Below, piece by piece: positions 19,018 to 28,825 of a stretch of DNA of 64,000 nt. Numbering within the stretch: the first letter of the stretch is position 1; every line of letters begins with the position of its first letter. The notes beneath the pieces are model-generated. The model was not told where the DNA came from. It ran no database searches and worked only from the letters and a program-made list of their open reading frames with translations. Source of the DNA: Singulisphaera sp. GP187 (GTDB lineage Bacteria; Planctomycetota; Phycisphaerae; Phycisphaerales; SM1A02); the NCBI GenBank assembly GCA_945868805.1, contig CAMBMO010000001.1, positions 124,001 through 188,000 on the forward strand, read 5' to 3'. A program made the translations under genes and the position numbers.

Positions 19018-19848
19018 ATGCACGGCGGTATTGTGATCGCTTTTTTTGGAGATTGCGTCGGGCAACCAGGACGGCGCGCGCTCCAGCAGGCGATTCCGGC
19101 GATCCGCGCACAATTCGCCCCCGATGCCATCATCATCAATGGGGAGAATCTGCGAAACGGATCAGGGATTACGCCCGACTTGTATCGGGATCTGCGCACG
19201 ATGGGGGCAGACGCCGTGACTCTTGGAGATCATGCGTTTCGCGACGCTCGAATCACGCCGGTTCTCGAAGATCCTGCGGAGCCGATTTCTCGGCCTGCGA
19301 ATCTCTCGTCCAAGGCTCCCGGCAAACGATGGATTCGCATCCCCGCAACGGCGACCAGACCGCGGGATATTTTCGTCGTCACGGTGCTCGGGCGGGTCTT
19401 CATGAGTCTCCATGCCGACGATCCATTTGCCTGCGTTGATGCGGTCCTCGCATCGCTACCTGAAACATCGCCGATCGTCATCGTCGAGGCTCACATGGAG
19501 GCGACATCCGAAAAGGCCGCACTCGCGCATCATCTCGACGGACGAGTTGCCGCAGTCATCGGTTCGCATACCCATGTTCCAACCGCAGACGCACGGATCC
19601 TTCGGGGAGGGACAGCCTTTATCACTGATGTCGGAATGTGCGGTCCGTATGCAAGCATCATCGGACGCGATGTGAAAGGAGTTCTCCGGGCGATGACAAC
19701 GGGTGTTCATACGAACTTCGAGATGGGTGAGGGGGGTGAGCGCGCGTGCGGTTGCCTGATCGAAATCGATCCGGCGACTGGCCGATCACTGCGGATCGAG
19801 CGCCTCGATATTCCGCTCGATCAGGTCGCGACGCTCGGGCGGCGATGA
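19018..19848 (+). CDS. YmdB-like metallophosphoesterase (TIGR00282-like)
   Basis: 276 aa, the normal size of YmdB proteins, which hydrolyse 2',3'-cyclic nucleotides. The blocks are in order: FFGDCVGQPGRR (D12), INGEN (E43, N44), LGDHAFRD (71-72), VEAHMEATSEK (H159), GSHTHVPTAD (H184, H186) and DVGMCGPYASIIG. One ligand differs: family members read GNH where this one reads GDH, so the usual metal-binding Asn is Asp71. Start ATG at 19018. Its 3' end overlaps the 3' end of the FUSC gene by 28 bases. Confidence 0.88.
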   Translation: MHGGIVIAFFGDCVGQPGRRALQQAIPAIRAQFAPDAIIINGENLRNGSGITPDLYRDLRTMGADAVTLGDHAFRDARITPVLEDPAEPISRPANLSSKAPGKRWIRIPATATRPRDIFVVTVLGRVFMSLHADDPFACVDAVLASLPETSPIVIVEAHMEATSEKAALAHHLDGRVAAVIGSHTHVPTADARILRGGTAFITDVGMCGPYASIIGRDVKGVLRAMTTGVHTNFEMGEGGERACGCLIEIDPATGRSLRIERLDIPLDQVATLGRR

Positions 19849-21980
19849 CTTAGCCACAGTGGCGACGCAATAATGGTCTTGACTTGCGCAAGTTCGGCGA
19901 GAAGTTCGCGCAGTGATTGCAATTCGATGGCGGACTTCTGCACATGCTCGCCGAATGACCCCGGAGCAACCGCGATCTGGGGCAGCGGGATCGCATCACT
20001 TCCAGGCTTTCCGTCCACGAGCAGGGCGCATCGATGCAAGCTCTCTGCATATGCATCGACCAGAATGGCTGTCTCGGACGACATCGGTGGGTGCTCGCAC
20101 TCTTCGGCAATATCGACCAGAAGCTTGTCGCACAATTGATCGACCAAGTGAATGGCGCGCAGTCGCGCCCCCACGACCGACATGGGGTAATACGTCTCGA
20201 ACTGAGAGGCATGCTGCATGGTCATGAATTTCGAGAACTGGTCGTCAAGATTCACATGGCTCAACCGAACGGTTGAGGCGGCAAGTCCCCCACGCGCGAG
20301 CGAGCGGAGCGATTCGGCAGTGCCCTCAAGCATATTCACGAGACACGGGCGGAGTAAATTCTCGGCGCGGCTCGGCCACAAAAACCTATAGACGAGAAAC
20401 GTGACAACGATCCCCATCGTGACGGCAAGCCCAAAGTGCATTGTGGGGAGCAAGCTGATGTTGGGACCCACCATTTGTAACAATGCGAAATCGAAGAAGA
20501 TCATCATCTGAATGGCAGGAACGTTCACGCGGGTGGGACCGTGCATCCCATACCCCGCGATCAAGAGGATCGGCCCGAAGAGCAACAGGAAACCTGGCAA
20601 TGTCGTGATCATTGGCATGATGAATATCACGGCAAAGATCGCGAGTGTGAATCCCACCAGCACTCCCACGAATCGCAAGCCACCGACCATCAGGGTGCCT
20701 CCGAAGGTCGCTTGCACGACGAACATCACTGTCTCGACACATCCGATCCCCGTGCTCCAGTTGATGGTGATGCAAAAGAGGGCGCAAATGAGAATCGAAG
20801 TCGAGCACTTCGTCGCGTGCTTGAGTACCCCGATGTCAGGACGAAAGAGACTCAGTCGGAAGATTCGTGAGATCCCGTACTTGATATTGCCCATGAGGAC
20901 TCTCCCAAGGTCGGCGTGCCGCTCCAACTTCACGAGCGTGCGTATCCATGCTTGCACCTCTGGTGCTTCAGCCGAAAGACGTTGCACTGGTAGGTACCAG
21001 GCCGCAAGCGCAAGATTGACGGCCTGATTCGGATGGGAATCTTCCTGGACCAGTTGCGACTCCGATTCAAGAGCGCTGCCGAGGGCGGAGGTATTGCGCG
21101 CGAGGTCGGCCTTGAGTGTGGCCAGCGCCGCGATTGCTTGCGGGATTTCGTCGACTGGTTTAGTCGCGACGCGTTCCGCGACGAGATAGAGTGCCGCCGC
21201 GCAACGTCGTTCGAACGCGATGAGCGAGACGAGATGACGGTTCTCCGTGTCCCCGAACGACTGATCCGTCTCTGCTTGTTCGACGAGTTGAATGCTTGCG
21301 GTCGTATTCGATCGGTAGTAATCCGGCACGAGACCAGCAAAATCGAGAATCTGAACACCCTTGAGATGATCGACAACTTCGTCAATCAGATCTTCCGTTC
21401 GTTTGAATCCCACCGAGAGGTTTTCTCTGAGATTTTTGATCGGATCGATCGGCATCAGCACGATCGTCACAAACGCAGAAACGCTGATCCCGAGAAAAAC
21501 CGCCCTGTACACGATCGTCCCAATGTGCTCTGCATCGCCCTTTGCGAAGAACATCGAGAACACGATGATGATGAACGGATATCCAGCGACGAAAAATGCG
21601 CCGCGGTACCGGCTCGCTCCCATGAAGTAGATGATCCCGATGATGCAGACCCACATCACGGGAAGCAGAAACCATGGTTGTTGGATAAACAGAGATCCAA
21701 GTGCGACCGCAGCTGCGCACCCGATGGTCGTGGCGAGGACATTCAACAGATAGCGCGTGACCGTCCCCGATGCTTTGAGTTCTGTTGTGATGAGCATCGC
21801 ACTCATTGCGGGGTAGAGGATCTCGAACCGCAATGTCATCTCTACTGCGATGATGATCATCCCCGAGAGCGCAACGCGCGCAGCGAACCGCCAGCGTTCG
21901 GGATGTGGTCGTAGGTCTGAGATCAGAAGCGCGAGTCGGGTCGGCTGACTTTCAGAGCTCGGTGGCGCGGTTGAAGTCAT
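19821..21980 (-). CDS. FUSC family transporter (YccS/AaeB-like)
   Basis: 719 aa membrane protein. Two blocks of about five to six membrane helices (residues about 35-185 and 395-520) are each followed by a soluble helical region. This is the two-repeat layout of FUSC proteins, including aromatic acid exporters such as AaeB and the fusaric acid resistance protein. The first block starts with WRFAARVALSGMIIIAVEM, and each block ends in a Pro/Arg turn (MPIDPIKNLRENL; YRFLWPSRAENLLRP). No membrane fusion partner (AaeA type) is adjacent. Substrate unknown. The tail overlaps the YmdB-like gene. Confidence 0.87.
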   Translation of the reverse strand: MTSTAPPSSESQPTRLALLISDLRPHPERWRFAARVALSGMIIIAVEMTLRFEILYPAMSAMLITTELKASGTVTRYLLNVLATTIGCAAAVALGSLFIQQPWFLLPVMWVCIIGIIYFMGASRYRGAFFVAGYPFIIIVFSMFFAKGDAEHIGTIVYRAVFLGISVSAFVTIVLMPIDPIKNLRENLSVGFKRTEDLIDEVVDHLKGVQILDFAGLVPDYYRSNTTASIQLVEQAETDQSFGDTENRHLVSLIAFERRCAAALYLVAERVATKPVDEIPQAIAALATLKADLARNTSALGSALESESQLVQEDSHPNQAVNLALAAWYLPVQRLSAEAPEVQAWIRTLVKLERHADLGRVLMGNIKYGISRIFRLSLFRPDIGVLKHATKCSTSILICALFCITINWSTGIGCVETVMFVVQATFGGTLMVGGLRFVGVLVGFTLAIFAVIFIMPMITTLPGFLLLFGPILLIAGYGMHGPTRVNVPAIQMMIFFDFALLQMVGPNISLLPTMHFGLAVTMGIVVTFLVYRFLWPSRAENLLRPCLVNMLEGTAESLRSLARGGLAASTVRLSHVNLDDQFSKFMTMQHASQFETYYPMSVVGARLRAIHLVDQLCDKLLVDIAEECEHPPMSSETAILVDAYAESLHRCALLVDGKPGSDAIPLPQIAVAPGSFGEHVQKSAIELQSLRELLAELAQVKTIIASPLWLSHRRPSVAT

Positions 21981-22147
21981 ACAGAGCTCGGCTACTCGCA
22001 GAGGATGCTAGCGATGACGAATGAGCAGTCCATCGACGACTCGCCGTCGCTGGGAGAGTTCGATCGAATCACAGGCAATTCGACGATCGGGTAGCCTTCC
22101 TATCGAGCTCACGGAGTCGTTTTACACGCAAGCAACTGGAGATTGGA

Positions 22148-22615
22148 ATGTCTATGAGTATCGGATCACACGCGTCTGCGTTCACCCTCCCAAGCCAACC
22201 TGGAACACCCGTCGATGTCGGTGCGATCATCGGCAAGGAGAAGGTCGTCCTGCTGTTCATTCCGCTTGCATTCAGCCCGGTCTGCACGGTCGAAATGTGT
22301 CACTTTCGCGATCACTGGTCCGATTGGACTCGACTGGGTTGCAAAGTCTTCGCAGTCAGCGTCGATTCACCATTTACGGTGGCGAAGTTCCGTGAAATCG
22401 AGCGCATTCCGTTCCCAGTCCTGAGCGACTTCAACAAGGATGTTTCACGGCTGTACGGCTCCCTGCATGAAGATTTGAAGGGACTCAAGGGAGTCTCGAA
22501 GCGATCCGTGTTCGTCATCGACGCGAGCGGTACAGTCAAGTACGCATGGGTCAGCGAGGATCCAGGCGTGCAAGTCGATTTCGCCGCGATCGAGAGCGCA
22601 GTGAAGGCATGTTGA
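22148..22615 (+). CDS. Peroxiredoxin, AhpC/TSA family (AhpE-like)
   Basis: 155 aa thiol peroxidase. The peroxidatic centre is FSPVCT, with a second cysteine four residues later (CTVEMC). It has the family segments VSVDSPFTVAKF, FPVLSDFNKDVSRLYG and KRSVFVIDASGTVKYAW. The length and sequence fit AhpE/BCP-type enzymes rather than typical two-Cys AhpC, as no C-terminal resolving VCP motif is seen; the CxxxxC spacing would allow an atypical disulfide. The ATG at 22148 is preceded by GGAG; a second ATG two codons later is possible. Divergent from the FUSC gene, with 167 bases between. Confidence 0.93.
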   Translation: MSMSIGSHASAFTLPSQPGTPVDVGAIIGKEKVVLLFIPLAFSPVCTVEMCHFRDHWSDWTRLGCKVFAVSVDSPFTVAKFREIERIPFPVLSDFNKDVSRLYGSLHEDLKGLKGVSKRSVFVIDASGTVKYAWVSEDPGVQVDFAAIESAVKAC

Positions 22616-22639
22616 TGTTGGGATTCTGAAGCGCTCGCC

Positions 22640-25600
22640 TCACTCGGACGGTTTCGCTGCGCCAAACCCACCACCGCCGGGGGTTTCGACCTCGAATTGA
22701 TCGCCAACCTGCATCTGCGCTGCAACGATTCCAGCGACTGCTTCGATGCGACCATCTAATCGAATGATCCGCTGAGTCCCGCGCGCTCCTGGACCGCCTC
22801 CATGAAGTCCGTATGGTTCCTCAATGCGGTGCTGTGAGAGGAAGGAAAGCTCGACTGGTTTGAGGAATCGAATTCGTCGTACGAGCCCATCACCTCCTCT
22901 TCGCTGGCCAATTCCGCCCGAGTTTGCGCGAATTCGAAAGAGTTCGAGGCGCACTGGATAACGGCGTTCGAGGACTTCAGGATCGGTGATGCGAGTGTTG
23001 CTGATATGCGTGTGGATTCCGCTTTCTCCAGCACATTGGTCGGTGGCACCTGCGCCACCAGCGATGGTCTCGTAGAAACCGAAGTCGGCGTTCCCGAAGA
23101 GAAGATTGTTGATCGTTCCCTGGCTACATGCGGCGAGATCAAGCGATCGCCAGAGCAGATCAACGAGTCGCTGGCTCGTCTCGGTCTGACCGATTGCGCA
23201 TGCTGGACAGTTCTCGGGAGGTCCCGAAAAATCTGGTGAAAGAATTGTTCCCTGTGGTAGGACAATATCAATGGGATCGAGCAGTCCTTCGTTCAATGGG
23301 AATGCTGGCCCGCTCACGCCGAGCTTTTTTCCGACAAGCGCTCGAATCGAATACATGACCGCCGCACGGGTTACAGCGAGTGGCGCATTGAGGTTTCGGG
23401 GGTGAACCGATGCTGTTGATGTGAAGTCGATTGTCAATCGGGGAACGAGAGGATCACGAGACATTCCAACGCAGAGGAGAGTTCCGTCATCGAGCCGCTC
23501 GTGGATCATCGGAATGTGAAGTGGAAGATCCATAATTGCGCCCTCGGATGCGCGGCGGGCGGAGTCTCGCATGCGTTCGTAGGAAGTCCGCAACGAATCG
23601 ATCCCGACCTCGTTGAGAAGCTCGCGCATCCGAGTAAGCGCAAGCTCATTTGCCGCCACCTGAGCTCGAAGGTCTGCGAGATTGTCGGCCACCATCCGAC
23701 TCGGCAGCCGGCCCTGTCGAAGCAACTGCTCGACGCGATCGAATCGCGCGACTCCTCGATCGACGAGGAGCATTGGTTCGATGGCGACACCCTCTTGAGC
23801 GAGATTCGTTGCATCAGGTGGCATCGAACCTGGGCGCGTCCCGCCGATCTCCGCGTGGTGCGCTCTGTTGGCAGCGAATCCGGCGAGCACACCACTATCG
23901 GTAAAGATGGGCGTCACCACCGTGAGATCAGGCAGATGCGATCCACCGAATCGCGGGTGATTGACCACAACAACATCGCCACGCCCGAGTGACTGGTGAG
24001 CGAGTATCGATCGGACGCATGGTCCGAGCGCGCCAAGGTGGATCGGGATATGTGGCGCATTGACGACGAGAAATCCATCGGCATCGAGCAGTCCACACGA
24101 GAAATCCAGTCGATCCTTGATGTTTGGCGAGACCGCAGTTCGACGAAGCTGATCCCCCATATCAGCAGAGATCGATGCGAGCCTCGCCGCAATCAGTTCC
24201 TGCGACAACGGGGCGCCCGCAGGCGCGATCGCATTGTCGAGAGTAAAGACCATCGCGCCGCTCGGGTGCGAAGACGCTCGCCATCCTTGGGCGAGATACG
24301 CCGTCGAATCTGGTCTGCCGAATATGGCGGGACCGACGGTTCCTCTGGCATCGTCGATGTGCGCGCATCTCTCGCCTGTGCGCGAAATTCGCGGAATCTC
24401 GACTTGAACTCGTATGCGCTCGATCTCAACGACACGGGTCGTTTCGGCATCGAACCCGTAGATCTCTTTGAATCGACTTCGAAACCCAGACTCTATGACT
24501 GTGACAACTCGTGCGGCACCCTCGCATGTTGGAAGATCGATCTCCATGCTCTCCTCGTGGCCGCGAAGCCGAACCATCGCACTTTGTCGAACGACCGTCG
24601 CGTTCGTGGCATCGGTGGCAAGCGACCGAATCTCCGCAAGCGCGCGCAGACGAAGTCGCTCGAATCGCTCAAAGAGCGGGGGATCGCACTCGTCGATGCG
24701 AGCAAGCACGAGCTCCGAAACGATCCTCGAGATTGGGGCGCATGAAATCCCACTGGCGCAGAGGAGGCCTGCATCTGCGGGAATGACGACCCTTCGCATC
24801 CCGAGTCTTCGGGCGACCGCGCACGCGTGCAATCCGCCTGCACCACCGAATGCGACAAGCGCGTGATCGGTCGGGTCGACTCCGCGACGAATCGTCACCG
24901 AACGAATTGCAGATGCCATCGCCTCATCGGCAATTGCAATGAATGCTTCGAGCATTTGGGCGAGTGTTAAAGCTCCGGATTGGGTTGAGGCGATCTTCGC
25001 ATTCAACTCAAGCGCTCGAGCTTCGGCCGCGGCATTGGAAAATGGAATGGAGAGCTTCGACTGATCGATACGCCCGAGGAGCAGATTCGCGTCGGTCAGC
25101 GTCAAGGGACCGCCGGCTCCGTAGCAGGCAGGTCCTGGAAACGAACCAGCGCTCGTCGGACCGACGCGCATCGACTCGCCATCCCACCAGAGAATCGAAC
25201 CACCGCCCGCCGCGACGCTCTCGATCGCAACGCACGCAGACGAGAGGATCACAGATCCAAGAATCGTCTCGTCGCGCAATTCGGGTGCACCATCGACACG
25301 CGCGACATCGGCGCTCGTGCCTCCCATGTCCAGCGTCACACACTTTCCCATTCCGCATGAGCTCGCCACGGCGGCGGCAGCGGCAACACCTCCGGCCGGA
25401 CCGGAAAGCAAGCTCTCTCGTGGTTGAAACGCGCTCGCTGGAACGAGTCCACCGGCACTCGTCATCATGAGGATTTCGGATCCGTTGGCTCCTACCTCAA
25501 GCGATTGGATGAACTCCCCCAACGGTCCAGAAAGCGCTGCATCGACAACGCAAGCACGTGCACGCGGTTCGAACCGACTGGTCGAACCACATCGATGAGA

Positions 25601-26476
25601 GTGGGAGACCCACGAAAATCCAACTTCGCGCAAGATCTCTCCAACCCGCACCTCCTGCGATGAGGCACGCTGGTGTGATGAATCGCTGTGGAGAAGCGCG
25701 ACAGCAGCGACTCGATCTCCACGATCGAATGCCTGGATGGCCGTCGTTCGAAGGAGTTCTTCGTCAAGTGGTCGGACCTCCGTCCCATCCGCTGCCATTC
25801 GCACGGGAACTCCGATCGATGCACGCTCGATGCGACGTGGTTTGCTGGGTGCGACGGCGAAAATGTCGAGTCGTCGTTGATCTCCGATGCGCAAGATGTC
25901 CTCGAGACCCTCGTTCACAAAGAGTGTCACAGGAGTTGTTCGGCCTTCGAGAAGTGCGTTCGTACCTCTGGTCGTTCCAACGCATATTCGGCAGTCACCC
26001 ATGGACGTGGGATGAGGTCGGTCAATCGCGAGTCGAGCCGCGAGCATGGGAGCGCTGTAGGGGGCGACGAGATCGACGAATACCCCTTCGAAATCGGATT
26101 CCAGTTTGTTCGTCCAGTTCCCCTCCGATTGAACGAGTGTGAACTGGATGAGTTGTCCCTCGATGCGTCGAGCTGCAGTTACGCAAAGCGGTTTGTCACT
26201 CGACGAAGCCCGACTCACCAGGCGGATCGAGAAGTCACGAAAGAACTCAGCGACCACTTCGTCACTCAGCGAGAGTTGGATCTCGATCCGCATGGAGCAA
26301 CCATCGCAAGAACGTAAGACACCTCGAATGGCGGATGTGCTCAAGACCTTCGCACGCCGAGTGCGCCCGTCGATCGAATGCGCGATGCAGTCCGTAAAAG
26401 TTCCGCCTGTATCGACACCGATCTCCCAAACGACTTTATCGCGCGTACTGAGTGACTCGTCCAGAGGGTCGACCAT
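22640..26476 (-). CDS. 5-oxoprolinase / hydantoinase, HyuA-HyuB fusion
   Basis: 1278 aa. The N-terminal half is HyuA-type, with the nucleotide-binding start WEIGVDTGGTFTDCIAH, CVGTTRGTNALLEG and LDMGGTSADVARV. The C-terminal half from about residue 750 is HyuB-type (RLASISADMGDQLRRTA, DFSCGLLDADG, INNLLFGN) and ends with GGGGFGAAKPSE. The fused form and length match ATP-dependent 5-oxoprolinases, which open 5-oxoproline to glutamate (about 1288 aa in animals). Hydantoin or caprolactam substrates cannot be excluded. The frame runs further upstream into waaA on the other strand; I chose the ATG at 26476, which leaves 40 bases to the divergent waaA start. Confidence 0.92.
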   Translation of the reverse strand: MVDPLDESLSTRDKVVWEIGVDTGGTFTDCIAHSIDGRTRRAKVLSTSAIRGVLRSCDGCSMRIEIQLSLSDEVVAEFFRDFSIRLVSRASSSDKPLCVTAARRIEGQLIQFTLVQSEGNWTNKLESDFEGVFVDLVAPYSAPMLAARLAIDRPHPTSMGDCRICVGTTRGTNALLEGRTTPVTLFVNEGLEDILRIGDQRRLDIFAVAPSKPRRIERASIGVPVRMAADGTEVRPLDEELLRTTAIQAFDRGDRVAAVALLHSDSSHQRASSQEVRVGEILREVGFSWVSHSHRCGSTSRFEPRARACVVDAALSGPLGEFIQSLEVGANGSEILMMTSAGGLVPASAFQPRESLLSGPAGGVAAAAAVASSCGMGKCVTLDMGGTSADVARVDGAPELRDETILGSVILSSACVAIESVAAGGGSILWWDGESMRVGPTSAGSFPGPACYGAGGPLTLTDANLLLGRIDQSKLSIPFSNAAAEARALELNAKIASTQSGALTLAQMLEAFIAIADEAMASAIRSVTIRRGVDPTDHALVAFGGAGGLHACAVARRLGMRRVVIPADAGLLCASGISCAPISRIVSELVLARIDECDPPLFERFERLRLRALAEIRSLATDATNATVVRQSAMVRLRGHEESMEIDLPTCEGAARVVTVIESGFRSRFKEIYGFDAETTRVVEIERIRVQVEIPRISRTGERCAHIDDARGTVGPAIFGRPDSTAYLAQGWRASSHPSGAMVFTLDNAIAPAGAPLSQELIAARLASISADMGDQLRRTAVSPNIKDRLDFSCGLLDADGFLVVNAPHIPIHLGALGPCVRSILAHQSLGRGDVVVVNHPRFGGSHLPDLTVVTPIFTDSGVLAGFAANRAHHAEIGGTRPGSMPPDATNLAQEGVAIEPMLLVDRGVARFDRVEQLLRQGRLPSRMVADNLADLRAQVAANELALTRMRELLNEVGIDSLRTSYERMRDSARRASEGAIMDLPLHIPMIHERLDDGTLLCVGMSRDPLVPRLTIDFTSTASVHPRNLNAPLAVTRAAVMYSIRALVGKKLGVSGPAFPLNEGLLDPIDIVLPQGTILSPDFSGPPENCPACAIGQTETSQRLVDLLWRSLDLAACSQGTINNLLFGNADFGFYETIAGGAGATDQCAGESGIHTHISNTRITDPEVLERRYPVRLELFRIRANSGGIGQRRGGDGLVRRIRFLKPVELSFLSQHRIEEPYGLHGGGPGARGTQRIIRLDGRIEAVAGIVAAQMQVGDQFEVETPGGGGFGAAKPSE

Positions 26477-26516
26477 TCCATGAAGATTATCGGGGTCGTA
26501 TACCCTTCGTGATCTC

Positions 26517-27824
26517 ATGGGCGTTGTGGTCGATCTTGCCATCCTGATTCTCGCAGTGCTCACCTCGCCGATCTGGGTGATCTCGCTCTGGCGACGAGGG
26601 AAACTGCGCACCGACTGGAGTGCTCGGATAGGTTGGAAACTGCCGTTTCGAGTGGGAGCTCGCGCCATCGGAGGGCGTCGGTCCACGATCCTCATTCACG
26701 CGGTTTCGGTTGGTGAAGTCAATGCGATTCGACTACTCGTCGAGACGCTTGCGGCACATCCGATGAACGCTCGGGTCGTTATCAGTGTGACGACGGATAC
26801 CGGCATCGCGCGTGCGAGGCAGGTCTTTGGCGATCGCCACGAAGTCGTACGTTTCCCATTCGACCTTTCATGGAGCATGCGCCGATTTCTGGATGCCGTT
26901 CAACCCGATGCGGTTCTGTTGACGGAACTGGAAATCTGGCCGAACTTCACTCGCATCTGTGCATCGCGCGCAATTCCGATGGCGGTTATCAACGGTCGAT
27001 TGAGTACAAGAAGTTTTCGCAGATCTCTGCGATTTCGTTGGATCCTCTCGCCGATGTTTCGGCGCCTCTCACATGTCGGTGCACAAGACGAGGTCTACGC
27101 GGATCGATTCGCTGCGATGGGGGTCGCACGCGATCGGATCTCCGTCACCGGCACGATGAAGTGGGACACAGCGGAGATCGCCGACGAAGTGTCCGGATCG
27201 GAGAATCTCGCGCGCGATTTCGGAATCGATCGAACGAAGTTGCTCATTGTCGCCGGGTCGACGGCGCCAGGCGAACAATCGCTCTTTCATGCCGCGTGCC
27301 CTGATGGAGTTCAACTCCTCTGCGCGCCAAGAAAACCCGAGTGGTTCGACCAAGCCGCGAGAGACCTGCCAGGTTGCGTGCGGCGAAGCGAACGAGTGGC
27401 GGGGAGCACGACGGGGCGTTTCCTGCTCGACACCATTGGCGAGCTGCGACAGGCCTACGCACTCGCGGATGTCGTCGTGATCGGTCGAACATTTGGACAT
27501 CTGCACGGTTCGGACATGATGGAACCAGCTGGCTTGGGGAAAGCGGTCGTTGTCGGACCGCGAGTCGACGATTTTCAGGCGACCGCAGATGAGTTGCTCC
27601 AGCATGGCGGAATCGTCCAGACTTCCGCGAGCGACCTTGGTCAAACGATTTCTGAACTCTTGTCCGACCAGCCACGTCGACAACGAATCGCTGAGGCAGC
27701 CCGAGAGACGATTCGGCGCAAGCAGGGGGCTTCCTTACGCCACGCAGAGATCGCACGAAAACTGCTGGACACTGAGGACGAGCGTCGGGACGAGCGTCGG
27801 GACGAACGGCGGGACAGGCAGTGA
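26517..27824 (+). CDS. waaA: 3-deoxy-D-manno-octulosonic acid (Kdo) transferase
   Basis: Adds Kdo to lipid A precursor at the inner membrane; implies LPS and an outer membrane. 435 aa. An N-terminal membrane anchor (residues 3-23) is followed by the GT-B fold with the catalytic-Glu segment AVSVGEVNA, TDTGIARA, LLTELEIWPNF, INGRLSTRSFRR, the CMP-Kdo site region VAGSTAPGE, and HGSDMMEPAGLGKAVVVGP. The C-terminus ends in a 12-bp tandem repeat coding DERR three times. The ATG at 26517 overlaps a CAT on the other strand, but the likely 5-oxoprolinase start lies 40 bases away. The stop overlaps the thiL GTG (GTGA). Confidence 0.95.
   Translation: MGVVVDLAILILAVLTSPIWVISLWRRGKLRTDWSARIGWKLPFRVGARAIGGRRSTILIHAVSVGEVNAIRLLVETLAAHPMNARVVISVTTDTGIARARQVFGDRHEVVRFPFDLSWSMRRFLDAVQPDAVLLTELEIWPNFTRICASRAIPMAVINGRLSTRSFRRSLRFRWILSPMFRRLSHVGAQDEVYADRFAAMGVARDRISVTGTMKWDTAEIADEVSGSENLARDFGIDRTKLLIVAGSTAPGEQSLFHAACPDGVQLLCAPRKPEWFDQAARDLPGCVRRSERVAGSTTGRFLLDTIGELRQAYALADVVVIGRTFGHLHGSDMMEPAGLGKAVVVGPRVDDFQATADELLQHGGIVQTSASDLGQTISELLSDQPRRQRIAEAARETIRRKQGASLRHAEIARKLLDTEDERRDERRDERRDRQ
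27777..27812. repeat. 12-bp tandem repeat at the waaA 3' end
   Basis: GACGAGCGTCGG occurs twice exactly and a third time with two changes. It codes DERR three times just before the waaA stop and sits 9 bases from the thiL start codon. Confidence 0.9.
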
Positions 27825-28825
27825 CGGAAGCGCCTCGCCACCACTCAGAGAATTGCGACGACCGGATCCGCGAGAGCGAACTCATCGCACTCGCCGCGAG
27901 CGCCAACTTCTCGCTTCCAGATCATGTCTTGATTGCGCCGGGCGACGACATGGCACTCGTGCGAATTCCTGGCGATCGTGTGCTTCTCGCCGTCGATCAG
28001 GTTGTGGCTGGGCGACATTTCACTCCCAACACGTCGCTTGACTTGATTGCCCGCAAGGCGGTCGCGCGCAATGTGAGCGATGTCGCGGCAATGGCGGGTC
28101 GCCCGATCGCGACCCTGGCCTGTGTGACTCTTCCGCGCGCGATGAGCGCCTCATCTGCGTCCGAATTGCTCGCGTCGGTTCGAAAATACGCCAGTGCGTT
28201 TGGTTGTCCACTCATCGGCGGAGACACATCGGTGCACCTTGATCTCGCAGGTCCACTGACATTATCGATCACAATCTTGGCTGTCCCGCACTCGACTGGC
28301 GTTGCGATTACCCGCGGCGGTGCGCGCACAAGCGACCTGCTCATCGTCTCTGGAAACTTTGGCGGGTCGCTTCAGGGCGATGGGCTGGGAAGGCACTTAA
28401 CTTTCGCACCGCGAATTGCTGAGGCGGACGATCTTGCAATTCGTCTCGGACCCGACTTGCACGCGATGATCGACATCAGCGATGGTCTCGGAGTGGATGC
28501 CGCGCGAGTGATCGTCGAGTCATCGAAGCGGTGCGGTCGTCTCCTTCAGGCGCGTTTGGATGGGGCGAAGATCCCTTGCCATGAGGGCGTCCTGATACTC
28601 GATGCACTCCGGGACGGCGAAGACTACGAATTGTTTGCAGCGATTTCGCCGAACGCGGTCGTTCCTTTGGGTTGGACAGTGATAGGCGAAGTCATCGATT
28701 GCCCACAAGGGGATCAACGTGCGGTCGTCGTAATATGCGATGATTGCGAGATCGATGTGACGGCTTTCGGGTGGACTCATCTTGGGGATGGGAACACTCA
28801 GGGAAAGAACGGCGGTTCGCAATGA
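27821..28825 (+). CDS. thiL: Thiamine-monophosphate kinase
   Basis: Phosphorylates thiamine monophosphate to thiamine diphosphate, the last step of cofactor synthesis. 334 aa, usual size. It belongs to the PurM-like fold: APGDDMALV, AVDQVVAGRHF (family TDxxVEGxHF), ARKAVARNVSDVAAMAG, LIGGDTS and MIDISDGLGVDA are all visible in order. The ending DGEDYELFAA is also typical. GTG start overlapping the waaA stop, and its own stop overlaps the tsaE ATG (ATGA), so waaA-thiL-tsaE is probably one transcript. The three products share no pathway. Confidence 0.92.
   Translation: MTEAPRHHSENCDDRIRESELIALAASANFSLPDHVLIAPGDDMALVRIPGDRVLLAVDQVVAGRHFTPNTSLDLIARKAVARNVSDVAAMAGRPIATLACVTLPRAMSASSASELLASVRKYASAFGCPLIGGDTSVHLDLAGPLTLSITILAVPHSTGVAITRGGARTSDLLIVSGNFGGSLQGDGLGRHLTFAPRIAEADDLAIRLGPDLHAMIDISDGLGVDAARVIVESSKRCGRLLQARLDGAKIPCHEGVLILDALRDGEDYELFAAISPNAVVPLGWTVIGEVIDCPQGDQRAVVVICDDCEIDVTAFGWTHLGDGNTQGKNGGSQ

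Noticed and set aside
22640-26695. The 73-codon upstream extension of the 5-oxoprolinase
   Set aside because: It lies over the waaA start on the other strand and does not resemble the family N-terminus; the ATG at 26476 is better.
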